The position numbers and the translations under genes are program-made. A model generated the notes under the pieces. That model searched no databases. It was not told the DNA's origin and worked only from the letters and a program-made list of their open reading frames with translations. A stretch of 64,000 nucleotides of DNA from assembly GCF_004342065.1 (NCBI RefSeq), contig NZ_SLZU01000003.1:310001-374000 (forward strand). The letters are read 5' to 3'. The DNA is from Primorskyibacter sedentarius. GTDB taxonomy: Bacteria; Pseudomonadota; Alphaproteobacteria; Rhodobacterales; Rhodobacteraceae. Below, piece after piece: positions 24,737 through 33,704 of this stretch. Position 1 is the first letter of the stretch; every line of letters starts with the position of its first letter.

Positions 24737-25117
24737 CTACACTTTCGGCACCTCCCTCGGCTTTCCCTCCTCGTCGATTGCAACGAAGGTAAAGATCGCC
24801 TCGGTCACTTTTTCGCGGCCGCGGGTGCGGCCCCGGCGGACCCAGGCTTCGACCTCGATGGCCATGGACGTCCGCCCTACTCGCTGGATGCTGCAATAGA
24901 CACACAGCACATCGCCCACCTTGACCGGACGGATGAACTTCATCGCGTCGACCGCCACTGTCGCTACACGCCCGTCCGCGCGTTCGCCCGCAACGATACC
25001 CGCGGCGATGTCCATCTGGCTCAGCACCCAGCCGCCAAAGATATCGCCGGACACGTTGGTGTCCGCAGGCATTGCCAACGTCCGCAGCGTGACGTCTCCA
25101 TCGGGTTCGATATCCAT
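24737..25117 (-). CDS. Acyl-CoA thioesterase (hotdog fold, YciA-like)
   Basis: 126 residues. Hotdog-fold signatures are LAMPADTNVSGDIFGGWVLS with the catalytic Asp and the helix QMDIAAGIVA, followed by AVDAMKFIRPVKVGDVL. It hydrolyses acyl-CoA in the cytoplasm. The start at 25117 (MDIEPDGDV) has an AAGGAGAG site. It converges on ettA with about 195 bases between, where nothing else is seen. Confidence 0.92.
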   Translation of the reverse strand: MDIEPDGDVTLRTLAMPADTNVSGDIFGGWVLSQMDIAAGIVAGERADGRVATVAVDAMKFIRPVKVGDVLCVYCSIQRVGRTSMAIEVEAWVRRGRTRGREKVTEAIFTFVAIDEEGKPREVPKV

Positions 25118-25428
25118 GCAGCTCTCCTTGGTTTTCTTCACCATAGCACCGCCCCGAACGACGCCAAGCCCTTCACGTCGCGCCGTTTTTGCGAACATCG
25201 GCAAAAGGTGCAGCACTGGACGCCATTTATCGCACAGGCATCTGACGTCCGGCTTCCGTTCCCCCGGTCCGAAACTGGTTTGGTTCGCCGCACTTGCCGG
25301 AACTACTCGAACGGATAGGCGCGGGCTCCGAATGTCCTCGCGCACTCTCCAATTGCTGGGACGCCCCCATCCCCGCAGCTTGATATCATCGGATTGGAAT
25401 ATGAATTGCACCGCAAGGGGAATTTCTG

Positions 25429-25806
25429 ATGGCATTGGTCATTTTGACACTTAACGGATTTGCCAGCTTTACGGCCTCGTTGGTTTACATGGTCGTTTTT
25501 CGTGCGTCTTTGCTTGAGGGGTTGCTTTGCCACATCTTGCTGTCTGTCGCAGGCGGCTTCGCGTTCATGCTGCTTATGTTGACACGGCTGGCACACCAGT
25601 CCGTCTGTTGGCGAATACGGCCCGAAGGGGGGCACGCACCGCCAACTAAGCCACTCTACCAAGGCGAAGCAGCACACCGTGACAGCCAAGCTGCCAATCC
25701 TTCCCGTGACGCGCCTCAGCATCCAGAGGCAATCAAGGCAGGCCGGATTGGCATTTCAGCCTCGCGCCAGTCAGTAATACCTGACTGTGGCCGATCCCCG
25801 TCTTGA
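25429..25806 (+). CDS. Doubtful open frame with two hydrophobic segments
   Basis: The first 60 codons from the ATG at 25429 encode two plausible membrane helices (LVILTLNGFASFTASLVYMV and LLCHILLSVAGGFAFMLLML) after an AAGGGGA site. The remaining 65 codons are low-information, basic and proline-rich, so the frame may be disrupted. No homologue recognised. Could be a decayed small membrane protein. Confidence 0.3.
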   Translation: MALVILTLNGFASFTASLVYMVVFRASLLEGLLCHILLSVAGGFAFMLLMLTRLAHQSVCWRIRPEGGHAPPTKPLYQGEAAHRDSQAANPSRDAPQHPEAIKAGRIGISASRQSVIPDCGRSPS

Positions 25807-25836
25807 GGCATGATTGGAGGCAGGAGGAAAGATCCG

Positions 25837-25941
25837 ATGAAACCCAAGCATAGCCAACCCGCACCAGACACGGCGAAGAAACCAAAAGCCGCGCCTCAGC
25901 CCCCGAAACCCTTTCGCTTTACCGATTGGGCGGCGATCTGA
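25837..25941 (+). CDS. Small basic protein, 34 residues
   Basis: ATG at 25837 preceded by a very strong AGGAGGAAAG site. The product is Lys/Pro-rich (MKPKHSQPAPDTAKKPKAAP) and ends PFRFTDWAAI. Such a strong ribosome site before a short frame favours a real small protein. No homologue named. It lies about 155 bases before dacA. Confidence 0.5.
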   Translation: MKPKHSQPAPDTAKKPKAAPQPPKPFRFTDWAAI

Positions 25942-26097
25942 ACCAATGCGCGACCCCACGCGCATTCCGGAGGCGGTACCGGCACATTCCTGCCATCCCC
26001 CCGGTCTTCACGCTCTTTAAACTCCGATGTCGTAGGACTCCCCCGACGGGCAAGATGGCACCCCATCCGCGCCCGGCCACCAGAACGGGGGTGACAG

Positions 26098-27231
26098 GTG
26101 CACAAAGATCACAGATCCGACGACATTCGGGCTTTTACCGGCGCTTTTATTGCCACTGCGTGCCTTATCTTGTCGCTCCTTGTTCCCAACCTGGTTCGGG
26201 CCGCTCCTTCCGCCGCGGTTGTGATGGATATGCGCACGGGGCAGGTTTACCTTAACGAAGATGCCGACAAACAGCTGCATCCCGCCTCATTGACCAAAAT
26301 GATGACGCTCTACATCGCCTTCCAGGCAGCCGCCTCTGGCGATATCGATCTGGACGCCCAGACGACTGTCTCTTCAACCGCAGCCTCGGTGCCGGGTTCT
26401 TCGCTGAACCTGTCTGCCGGTGAGCGTATCAGTCTTCGCGATTTGGTGACCGCGACCGCAATAAAGTCTGCAAATGACGCCGCCACCGCCCTGGCAGAGG
26501 CTATCGGAGGCGACACAAAACGGTTTGTCGCGCGGATGAACGCGACGGCGGCCCGGATCGGCATGACCCGCACGCATTTTAGGAACGCACATGGGCTCAC
26601 AGCCGAGGGGCATTTGTCCACCGCTCGCGATATGTCATTGCTGGGGCGCCAGTTGTTCTTCGATCATCCCGAATTCTTCGACCTGTTCAGCAAGGTTCAT
26701 GCGTCGTCGGCCGGACGCAAGATCGCACATACCAACCGGCGGTTCCTCGGCGCCTACTCGGGCGCTGACGGGATCAAGACAGGGTACACGCGCGCGGCGG
26801 GCTACAATCTCACCGCCTCCGCCCACAGGGGAAAGAAGCGGCTGATTGTTACTGTGTTCGGCGCGAGTTCCTCTGCCGACAGGACTGCCCGCGTGTCTAC
26901 CCTTATGAACAAAGGTTTCAGACAGGCGCCAGAGCTTGTCAAATGGATCCCCCCGGCCCCCACTAGGCAGACCCGGCCAAAAAGTAAACCGCTTCTTGTC
27001 AGTGCTCCGGCCCCTGACCAATCGACAGTACGCCTGAGTCTGATCAATGTGTCCTCCCGCGCCGCATCCGGGCTCGGATCAATCCACGGCCAGAGGCGCG
27101 ACAGCCCGGACAGTATCTCCGGCGATGCGCGCGGTCTCCTCCGGCCCAGGGCGCGCCAAACGCCCACCCCTCCCCTCAAACCACGCGCCGCAAAGCTCGG
27201 TGGCGTCGCGCTTGCCGCGATCCTGCGTTAG
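26098..27231 (+). CDS. D-alanyl-D-alanine carboxypeptidase (PBP5/6 type, S11)
   Basis: 377 residues from a GTG start. A signal segment (FIATACLILSLLVPNLVRAA) precedes the catalytic domain with S64-L-T-K67, S124-A-N126 and K227-T-G229. It removes the terminal D-Ala of peptidoglycan pentapeptide in the periplasm. The last 120 residues are Pro/Arg/Ser-rich and not the PBP5 beta domain, so the tail is divergent. It lacks an obvious amphipathic anchor. Confidence 0.92.
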   Translation: MHKDHRSDDIRAFTGAFIATACLILSLLVPNLVRAAPSAAVVMDMRTGQVYLNEDADKQLHPASLTKMMTLYIAFQAAASGDIDLDAQTTVSSTAASVPGSSLNLSAGERISLRDLVTATAIKSANDAATALAEAIGGDTKRFVARMNATAARIGMTRTHFRNAHGLTAEGHLSTARDMSLLGRQLFFDHPEFFDLFSKVHASSAGRKIAHTNRRFLGAYSGADGIKTGYTRAAGYNLTASAHRGKKRLIVTVFGASSSADRTARVSTLMNKGFRQAPELVKWIPPAPTRQTRPKSKPLLVSAPAPDQSTVRLSLINVSSRAASGLGSIHGQRRDSPDSISGDARGLLRPRARQTPTPPLKPRAAKLGGVALAAILR

Positions 27232-27621
27232 GCCGCCCCCACGCGGCCGCGCCTCCTCCCGTGCCTGTTGCGCTGCTGACATCCAGTCAACATGGTGCTG
27301 GCGAAGCGACACGGGTGAAAAAACTGGTGCTATCAAAGCGTCCGATTCTAGTGTGACACAAACCCCCGCGCCAAAATCGGATCCGCAAACTAGGGCAGGA
27401 AAGTACGTCGGCTCTGCTCCGAGCACTTGCTCCGCAAATCGGCCCGTTCACTCCGATCTCCAAAGCTGGAAGTGTCTCCGGACAACACAACCGTTGGGAT
27501 CCGCCATACCCACTGGCCGACACAGAAACGACCCGGAAAACACAGCAGTCGTCACTGACGACGCTTTGGCCCCACTTAGTGGGTTGCGAGCCCTCCGCAA
27601 GCTGTGCTAAGCGCCCCTGAC
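27232..27621. other. Intergenic region before tRNA-Ser
   Basis: 390 bases between the S11 carboxypeptidase and tRNA-Ser. It should contain the tRNA promoter. No gene, repeat or further RNA was recognised; frames crossing it read as noise. Confidence 0.4.
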
Positions 27622-27711
27622 GGAGCGGTGGCCGAGTGGTCGAAGGCGCACGCCTGGAAAGTGTGTAGGCGGGAGACCGTCTCCAGGGTTCGAATCCCTG
27701 TCGCTCCGCCA
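27622..27711 (+). tRNA. tRNA-Ser(GGA)
   Basis: A 90-base tRNA with the long variable arm typical of serine. It begins GGAGCGG, has D-loop GCCGAGTGGTCGAAGGC, anticodon loop TGGAAAG carrying GGA, T loop TTCGAAT, and encoded CCA at 27709-27711. Debris of mobile elements follows directly, as often found at tRNA-Ser insertion sites. Confidence 0.95.
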
Positions 27712-27713
27712 TT

Positions 27714-27745
27714 AAACCTGCATCAATTTCAGGTTTTATTTTATC
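27714..27745 (+). terminator. Terminator of tRNA-Ser
   Basis: AAACCTG (27714-27720) pairs with CAGGTTT (27730-27736) and runs into TATTTTAT, two bases after the tRNA. A plausible weak intrinsic terminator. Confidence 0.65.
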
Positions 27746-28016
27746 CAAACAACAACTTAGCAAACTCAAGGCATACCCGACACCATCGAGTTGCTACACA
27801 ATTTGCTACACATTTCCTCTCATTCACAATGCGGCGCGCTGACATCTGTAGCAGCAGAAGGGTCGCCAGCGCGCCTGACGCGGGGTGTCTATGCCCGCGT
27901 GTCTCAGGGGAAGATCACGACTGGCGCAACTCGTTCAGGGCTTCCTGGGCGTGCATCAGGTCGTGCGCGGCTTTCAGGGTCTCGAAAGCATTTCTCAGAC
28001 GCGCCTGCCGGGCTAT
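27746..28016 (-). other. Mobile-element debris after tRNA-Ser
   Basis: Contains the direct repeat TTGCTACACA twice near 27790-27812. On the minus strand there is the tail of an unknown gene without a start: ARLRNAFETLKAAHDLMHAQ then EALNELRQS, ending at a stop at 27915. The frame looks genuinely coding but its 5' part is replaced by the IS481 fragment. No integrase motif is visible. Confidence 0.5.
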
Positions 28017-28330
28017 GGATCGGGTAGCGCTGGAACTTTTGGCGCTTCGGCTTGTCCGCTGCCCGGCAGTGCATTGTGCAGCAAGAAGAGGCCTTCACGT
28101 CAGGCAGCCGAGCAATGCCGTATCGCCGCAGGCAGTAATGCAGTGCTGACCGCGTCAGATGTGGGATCAACAGTTGCAAAGCATAAAGGCCGCCATCCAG
28201 CGGCAGTCATGTATGCCGCCGGTATGCCTCGACCATCTCCTCCTCAGCCTTGGTTAGAACCGTCGAGCGCGGCTTCGTGGCCGTCGTTCGGCTTCAGGTC
28301 CGGTTCCGGACTTCCAAGTCGAGCTGAGCC
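28017..28330 (-). pseudogene. IS481-family transposase, internal remnant
   Basis: Reading on the minus strand: STVLTKAEEEMVEAYRRHT, a stop, LPLDGGLYALQLLIPHLTRS, ALHYCLRRYGIARLPDV, then DKPKRQKFQRYPI. This matches the linker and second helix-turn-helix of IS481 transposases. It carries an in-frame stop, a frameshift before TVLT, and an insertion between RLPDV and DKPKRQ. Both the N-terminus and the DDE catalytic domain are missing. It corresponds to the part just after the fragment found at 2543-2693. Confidence 0.85.
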
Positions 28331-28364
28331 TTCGGGTTTCGCGACGCCCGAACGAGCTCCGGTT

Positions 28365-28886
28365 TCAAAGCGAGGCGGCGGCGCGGCTGGCCTGGTCGTA
28401 ATGGCCCGAAAGCGCCCGCAACATCCGCGCCAGTTCGCGCAGCTCGCCGCCGCCCAAATCGGTCGAGGACAACCCCTCCAGCAGACATTGCCGCCGAACG
28501 TCGCGATACGCCGTGCAAAGGGCTACCCCCTCGGGTGATGTACGGTAAAACACTTCCTTGCCGCGCTTTTCAGACAGCAACAGCCCGGCCCGCAGGAGTT
28601 TGCGCAGGGCGTAATTCACTGTGTGCGTGTCTTCGATATTGAGCAGGAAACAGATGTCGGACAGGCGCTTGTCACGGGCGCGGTGATTGACGTTGTGAAG
28701 GATGAGGATCTCAAGCGGGCTCATATCGGGCTGACCGGCGGCGTCCATGCAACGGTTCATCCAGCGCGAGAACCCGTTGTAGACGACGATCAGGCCAAAT
28801 TCCAACTCTGACAATTCCCAACCCTCGCCTTCTGCAAGATGGCGGGACGAAACGATTCGGCGGTTGGCCGGGGCTTGCTCGGACAT
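28365..28886 (-). CDS. Winged-helix (MarR-like) transcriptional regulator
   Basis: 173 residues: RWMNRCMDAAGQPDMSPLEI, then DICFLLNIEDTHTVNYALRK as recognition region, and the wing SEKRGKEVFYRTSPEGVALC. It resembles the MarR-like family often divergent from TRAP/5-oxoprolinase clusters. The TRAP operon starts 170 bases away on the other strand, so it is the likely regulator of 29056-34478. The inducer is probably the transported acid. Confidence 0.85.
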   Translation of the reverse strand: MSEQAPANRRIVSSRHLAEGEGWELSELEFGLIVVYNGFSRWMNRCMDAAGQPDMSPLEILILHNVNHRARDKRLSDICFLLNIEDTHTVNYALRKLLRAGLLLSEKRGKEVFYRTSPEGVALCTAYRDVRRQCLLEGLSSTDLGGGELRELARMLRALSGHYDQASRAAASL

Positions 28887-29055
28887 CTGGCACTTTCCTC
28901 ATACACATTTCGCTGACGTTTTAAGCATATCATGTCATGAATTCCGCATCGTTTCAACGCAGAAGGCACCTATTCACAATAGACACTGACAAAACGTTGA
29001 CAAATTGCGAACGTATCGCCAGCCTCGGGATATCCAAAAAAACAGGGAGTGCAAA

Positions 29056-30027
29056 ATGTTCGCATCACGTATTCTGGGCGGTGCCGCCATCGCCTTGGCC
29101 GGGCTGGCCATGCCCGCCCACGCCGAAACCTGGGACATGCCGACACCGTACCCGGACGCCACCTTTCACACTGTCAACATCACCGAATTCGCAAGCGACG
29201 TGGCGGCTGCCACAGATGGCGGGCTGGAGATCAAGGTGCATTCCGCCGCCTCGCTCTTCAAGCATCCCGAGATCAGCAAGGCGGTGCGCAGCGGGCAGGT
29301 CCCGATCGGAGAGTTCTTTCTGTCGCTTCTGGCAAATGACAACCCGGCATTCGGGGCCGACTCGCTGCCCTTCCTCGCGACGAACTATGACGACGCAGAA
29401 AAGCTTTGGGCGGCACAGAAGAGCGTGATCGCTGGGCTGTTGGATGAACAGGGCATGATGGTGCTTTATGCCGTGCCGTGGCCGCCGCAGGGGCTTTATA
29501 CCACCAAGGAAATCGCCACCGTTGACGACCTCGCGGGACTGAAATTCCGCACCTACAACGCGACGCTGGAGGAATTCGCCAACCTGGCAGGGGCGGCACC
29601 AACACAGGTCGAAGTACCGGACATTGCGCAGGCATTCTCCACCGGGCGGGTCGAGGCGATGATCACCTCGCCCTCGACCGGGGTGAATTCCAAGGCGTGG
29701 GATTTCCTGACGCATTACACCGATATCCAGGCCTGGATTCCCAAAAACATCGTGGTGGTGAACAAGCGGTCGTTCCGCCGTCTCGACGACCCCACCCAAG
29801 CCGCCGTGCTTGAGGCCGCCGCCGCAGCCGAGGCACGCGGCTGGGACATGAGCCGGGCCGAGACCGAGGCGCAGACAAAAGTGCTGGCCGAGAACGGCAT
29901 CACGGTGGTGGAGCCATCGGAAGAGCTGATGACCGGCCTCCGCGAGATCGGCGCGCAGATGCTGGAGAACTGGAAAGCCGAGGCAGGCGAGGCCGGTGCG
30001 GCCCTTCTGTCTGCCTACCAGCAATAA
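29056..30027 (+). CDS. TRAP transporter substrate-binding protein (DctP family)
   Basis: 323 residues with a signal peptide (MFASRILGGAAIALAGLAMP-AHA). The solute-binding domain shows HSAASLFKHPEISKAV, LKFRTYNATLEEFANL with the conserved Arg that clamps the substrate carboxylate, and RVEAMITSPSTG. It captures an organic acid in the periplasm for the DctQM permease. The 5-oxoprolinase genes in the same operon make 5-oxoproline or a related cyclic amide the best guess. Confidence 0.93.
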   Translation: MFASRILGGAAIALAGLAMPAHAETWDMPTPYPDATFHTVNITEFASDVAAATDGGLEIKVHSAASLFKHPEISKAVRSGQVPIGEFFLSLLANDNPAFGADSLPFLATNYDDAEKLWAAQKSVIAGLLDEQGMMVLYAVPWPPQGLYTTKEIATVDDLAGLKFRTYNATLEEFANLAGAAPTQVEVPDIAQAFSTGRVEAMITSPSTGVNSKAWDFLTHYTDIQAWIPKNIVVVNKRSFRRLDDPTQAAVLEAAAAAEARGWDMSRAETEAQTKVLAENGITVVEPSEELMTGLREIGAQMLENWKAEAGEAGAALLSAYQQ

Positions 30028-30036
30028 GCCATTCGG

Positions 30037-30058
30037 CCGGGCGCCATGGAGCGCCCGG
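30037..30058 (+). promoter_or_regulatory. Intercistronic hairpin after the binding-protein gene
   Basis: Perfect eight-base inverted repeat, CCGGGCGC and GCGCCCGG, in the 55-base gap between the dctP and dctQ genes. Stems in this position usually stabilise the upstream mRNA or attenuate downstream expression, giving excess binding protein over permease. Confidence 0.6.
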
Positions 30059-30082
30059 TCCCGCAACGCCACGGGTGACAAA

Positions 30083-30631
30083 ATGCGCACGACACTGGAT
30101 TTCATTTACCGGGCCTCAGGCGGCCTCGCGGCCTTCTTCATCTTTGCCATCGTGGCGCTGGTCTTTGCCCAGGTCTGCCTCAACCTTGCGGACAAGATCG
30201 CCGCCGCCGTGACTGGCAACGGCGTCGGTCTGACGATCCCGTCTTACGCCGATTTCACCGGCTTTTTCCTTGCCGCCTCCACCTTCCTCTCGCTGGCCTA
30301 TGCTTTGCGGGCGGGGGGGCACATCCGCGTCACCCTGCTGTTGGGCCGCCTGCCGAAAAAGGCGCAGCGTGGCTTTGAGATCTTCGTCGTGACCGTCGCG
30401 CTGGCGATGAGCGCCTATGCAAGCTGGTACCTGATCCTTCTGGTCTACGAATCCTTCGAATATGGCGACCGATCGTCCGGCATGGTGTCGGTGCCGCTCT
30501 GGCTGCCGCAACTGCCCGTTGCACTCGGGCTGATCATCCTTGCCATTGCCCTGCTCGATGAATTGATCGGCCTGCTGCGCGGGGCTCCGGCTTCGTGGGA
30601 CGGCAAGGGCGAAAGCCTGCTCAGCGAATAG
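30083..30631 (+). CDS. TRAP transporter small permease (DctQ)
   Basis: 182 residues with four predicted membrane helices (AAFFIFAIVALVFAQVCL, FFLAASTFLSLAYALRAG, FVVTVALAMSAYASWYLIL, PVALGLIILAIALLDELIG). The family signature LRAGGHIRVTLLLGRLP follows helix 2. It supports DctM in the inner membrane. The start at 30083 (MRTTLDFIYR) was chosen over an earlier frame extension. Confidence 0.93.
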   Translation: MRTTLDFIYRASGGLAAFFIFAIVALVFAQVCLNLADKIAAAVTGNGVGLTIPSYADFTGFFLAASTFLSLAYALRAGGHIRVTLLLGRLPKKAQRGFEIFVVTVALAMSAYASWYLILLVYESFEYGDRSSGMVSVPLWLPQLPVALGLIILAIALLDELIGLLRGAPASWDGKGESLLSE

Positions 30632-30642
30632 GAGCCTGACCC

Positions 30643-31938
30643 ATGTCCATTGCCGCGCTTTCCATCATCCTTCTGGTCCTGCTCTTTGCCTTTCTCGGCG
30701 CGGGGCTCTGGGTTGCCTTCTCGCTCCTCGGTGTCGGCATCGCCGCCATGGCGCTGTTCTCCGATGCGCCGCTGGGGCTGGTCATGGCCACCACGATGTG
30801 GGGGCATTCGAATTCCTGGGCGCTGGCCGCCTTGCCGCTCTTTATCTGGATGGGAGAGATCCTGTTCCGCTCGCGGCTGTCCGAGGACATGTTCACCGGG
30901 CTTTCGCCATGGATGAACCGGATGCCGGGGCAATTGTTGCACGTCAACGTCTTCGCTTGCGGGATCTTCGCCGCGGTCTCCGGATCGTCCGCTGCCACCG
31001 CGGCCACCATCGGCAAGCTGTCGATCCCGGAATTGTCGCGCCGCGGCTACCCGGAACGGCTGGTGATCGGCACGCTGGCCGGGTCGGCGACGCTGGGCCT
31101 ATTGATCCCACCATCGATCATCCTGATCGTCTATGGCGTGGCGACCGAGCAATCCATCGCGCGGCTTTTTATCGCCGGGGTGTTGCCGGGGGTTCTGCTG
31201 GTATCGCTCTTTGTCGGCTACGTCGTGATCTGGGCGCTGCTCAACCGCGACAAACTGCCGATGGAGGACATCTCGGCCAGCTTCCGCGAGAAACTGCGCC
31301 GGTCGCGCCGCCTGCTCCCGGTCGTGCTGCTGATCGGCGGCGTCATAGGCTCGATCTATGCCGGGATCGCATCCCCGACCGATGCCGCCGCCGTGGGCGT
31401 CGTGCTGGCACTCATCCTTTCGTGGAGCTCCGGCACGCTGACACGTGAAAGCTTCACCGCTGGGCTGATGGGGGCCACTGTAACCTCCTGCATGATCGCC
31501 TTCATCCTGGCGGGCGCGTCTTTCCTGACCGTGGCCATGGGCTTTACCGGCATCCCCCGCATCCTGGCCGAATGGATCGGCGGGTTGGGGCTGTCCACTT
31601 TCACCCTGCTGGCGGCGCTGACGGTGTTCTTCGTCATCATGGGGTGCTTTCTCGACGGCATCTCGGTCGTCGTGCTGACAGCTTCCGTGATCATGCCGAT
31701 GGTCCTTCAGGCGGGGATCGACCCGCTCTGGTTCGGCATCTTTCTGGTGATCGTCGTCGAAATGAGCCAGATCACCCCGCCCGTGGGCTTCAACCTCTTC
31801 GTGCTGCAATCGCTCACGGGCCGCGATATCCTGACAGTCGCGCGTGCGGCCTTGCCGTTCTTCTTCCTGATGATCCTCGCGCTGGTGATCATCGTGATCT
31901 TCCCCTCCATCGTGACCTACCTGCCGGAGCAGATGTGA
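30643..31938 (+). CDS. TRAP transporter large permease (DctM)
   Basis: 431 residues, about twelve membrane helices, the sodium-coupled channel component. Family motifs are GIFAAVSGSSAATAATIGKL, then GLLIPPSIILIVYGV and EMSQITPPVGFNLFVLQ. Its TGA overlaps the GTG start of pxpB, coupling transport and hydrolysis genes. Confidence 0.96.
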   Translation: MSIAALSIILLVLLFAFLGAGLWVAFSLLGVGIAAMALFSDAPLGLVMATTMWGHSNSWALAALPLFIWMGEILFRSRLSEDMFTGLSPWMNRMPGQLLHVNVFACGIFAAVSGSSAATAATIGKLSIPELSRRGYPERLVIGTLAGSATLGLLIPPSIILIVYGVATEQSIARLFIAGVLPGVLLVSLFVGYVVIWALLNRDKLPMEDISASFREKLRRSRRLLPVVLLIGGVIGSIYAGIASPTDAAAVGVVLALILSWSSGTLTRESFTAGLMGATVTSCMIAFILAGASFLTVAMGFTGIPRILAEWIGGLGLSTFTLLAALTVFFVIMGCFLDGISVVVLTASVIMPMVLQAGIDPLWFGIFLVIVVEMSQITPPVGFNLFVLQSLTGRDILTVARAALPFFFLMILALVIIVIFPSIVTYLPEQM

Positions 31939-32684
31939 CCCAGATTCAACAAGACCAAGCACAGTTTCCGCTGATCCGGACCGGCGGAGTCGACGGCCTG
32001 CTGGTCAGCTTCGGCGACCGGCTGAGCGAGCCTGCCAACCGCGCCGCGCTTGCCTTTCGCGCGGCGGTGGTACGCGAGGGCTGGGACGGCATCGAAGAGA
32101 CCGTTTCGACGCTGGTTTCCTGCTTCCTGCGCTTCGATCCGCTGCACCTGTCGCATCAGGAGCTTACATCGAAGGTGCAGGCCCTGGCCGACAGTCGGAA
32201 CTGGTACGACGCCGCCCTGCCCGAAGGCCGCCGGTTCTGGCGCGTCCCCACGGTTTACGGCACAGCGCTGGCCCCTCAACTGGAACAGGCAGCCGCAGCG
32301 GCGGGGATGAGCGCGGCAGAGGCTGTCGCCTCGCTCTCGGAAGCGCGCGTCCGGGTCCAGGCCCTGGGCTTTGCACCCGGCCAGCCCTATCTCGGCGAAT
32401 TGCCCGAGGCTTGGGACATTCCGCGCCAGAGTCAACTGACCGAGCGCGTGCCGAACGGCGCGCTGGTGGTGGCGATCCGCCAGTTCGTACTCTTCGGTGT
32501 TTCGGCCCCCACCGGCTGGCAGCATGTCGGCCAGACCGCGATCACGCTGTTCCAGCCGGACGCGGACGAGCCAATCCGCCTGCGCCCCGGCGACGAGGTG
32601 CAGTTTATTGCCACCGATCCCGAAACGCTGGAAAACATGCGCCGCGACCCCGATGGCGGCGCGACTTACGAGGCGATCCGATGA
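31935..32684 (+). CDS. pxpB: 5-oxoprolinase subunit B (allophanate hydrolase subunit 1 family)
   Basis: 249 residues from a GTG that overlaps the dctM stop (GTGA). Signatures are the central ALGFAPGQPYLGELPE and ending RPGDEVQFIATD. With PxpC and PxpA it forms the ATP-dependent 5-oxoprolinase that opens 5-oxoproline to glutamate. The gene overlaps pxpC by four bases. Confidence 0.92.
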   Translation: MTQIQQDQAQFPLIRTGGVDGLLVSFGDRLSEPANRAALAFRAAVVREGWDGIEETVSTLVSCFLRFDPLHLSHQELTSKVQALADSRNWYDAALPEGRRFWRVPTVYGTALAPQLEQAAAAAGMSAAEAVASLSEARVRVQALGFAPGQPYLGELPEAWDIPRQSQLTERVPNGALVVAIRQFVLFGVSAPTGWQHVGQTAITLFQPDADEPIRLRPGDEVQFIATDPETLENMRRDPDGGATYEAIR

Positions 32685-33694
32685 GCGCACAACTCAGGAT
32701 ACTCCGCGCAGGCCCCGGCCTGACCTTGCAGGACATGGGGCGCGGCGGCTGTCTCGCGCTCGGCCTGTCGCGCGGCGGGGCGGCGGACCGGCTGGCGCTG
32801 GCCGAGGGTGCGGCGCTGCTGGGTCACGAAGCCGATACGCTGGCGCTGGAAATGGCCGCGATGGGCGGCGAGTTCGAGGCCACCGACGACATCCGCATCG
32901 CGCTCACCGGCGCGCCCATGCGTGCCACCATCGACGGCGAACCCGTGGCCTGGCACGCCTCGCACCTGCTGCCCGCAGGGGCGCGGCTCTCGATCGGTGC
33001 GGTCACGCGGGGATGCTACGGCTACCTGCATGTCGGTGGCGGGTTTGTTGCCGAAGCCTTCCTTGGCGCAGGCTCCACCCATCTGGCCGCCGGGATCGGC
33101 GCCGTGTTGCAGGAAGGCGATTGGCTGGAGACCGGCGCGGACAAGGGCGGGCAGACCGGCCTGCTGTTGGAGCCAGAGGACCGTTTCGCAGGTGGCCCCG
33201 TCCGCCTCACCGCCAGCTTTCAGACGCATCAATTTGCCGAGGCCGAACGCGCGCGGCTGCAATCCGAACCCCTGCACCGCGCTGCCCGCGCCAACCGGAT
33301 GGGCGTCGCCCTGAAACCCCAAGGCGGCGGGTACCATATTGAAGGCGGGCGCAACGTCGTCTCGGAAATCGTGCTGCCCGGCGACATCCAGATCACCGGC
33401 GACGGCACGCCCTTCGTGCTGATGTCGGAATGCCAGACCACCGGCGGCTATCCCCGGATCGGCACCGTCCTGCCCTGCGACCTGCCGCGTGTCGCTCAGG
33501 CCCCGGCAGGCGCGGAGTTGCGGTTTCGCTTCGTCGACCTAAACGAGGCGGTGGAACTGGAACGCACCGAGGCCAAACGCCGCGCAGAGCTGGGCAAACA
33601 CCGCCGCCCATTGATCCGCGACCCGCGCCAGATGCGCGATCTGCTGTCCTATCAGTTGATCAGCGGCGTCGTCGCCGGGGATGAAGACATCTAA
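32681..33694 (+). CDS. pxpC: 5-oxoprolinase subunit C (biotin-dependent carboxyltransferase family)
   Basis: 337 residues beginning LRILRAGPGLTLQDMGRGG, with LHVGGGF, RANRMGVAL, SEIVLPGDIQITGDGTPFVL and MSECQTTGGYPRIG, the diagnostic KipA/PxpC motifs. Second subunit of 5-oxoprolinase. ATGA overlap with pxpB; pxpA follows ten bases later. Confidence 0.94.
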   Translation: MSAQLRILRAGPGLTLQDMGRGGCLALGLSRGGAADRLALAEGAALLGHEADTLALEMAAMGGEFEATDDIRIALTGAPMRATIDGEPVAWHASHLLPAGARLSIGAVTRGCYGYLHVGGGFVAEAFLGAGSTHLAAGIGAVLQEGDWLETGADKGGQTGLLLEPEDRFAGGPVRLTASFQTHQFAEAERARLQSEPLHRAARANRMGVALKPQGGGYHIEGGRNVVSEIVLPGDIQITGDGTPFVLMSECQTTGGYPRIGTVLPCDLPRVAQAPAGAELRFRFVDLNEAVELERTEAKRRAELGKHRRPLIRDPRQMRDLLSYQLISGVVAGDEDI

Positions 33695-33704
33695 GGAGGA
33701 CAAG

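Noticed and set aside
25600-25665. tRNA-like stretch with a D-arm-like motif on the minus strand
   Set aside because: No anticodon or T stem can be paired and there is no TTCGA loop, so no cloverleaf forms.
31099-31962. Minus-strand open frame rich in Asp, His and Gln
   Set aside because: Antisense of the hydrophobic DctM gene; complement of membrane codons creates the composition.
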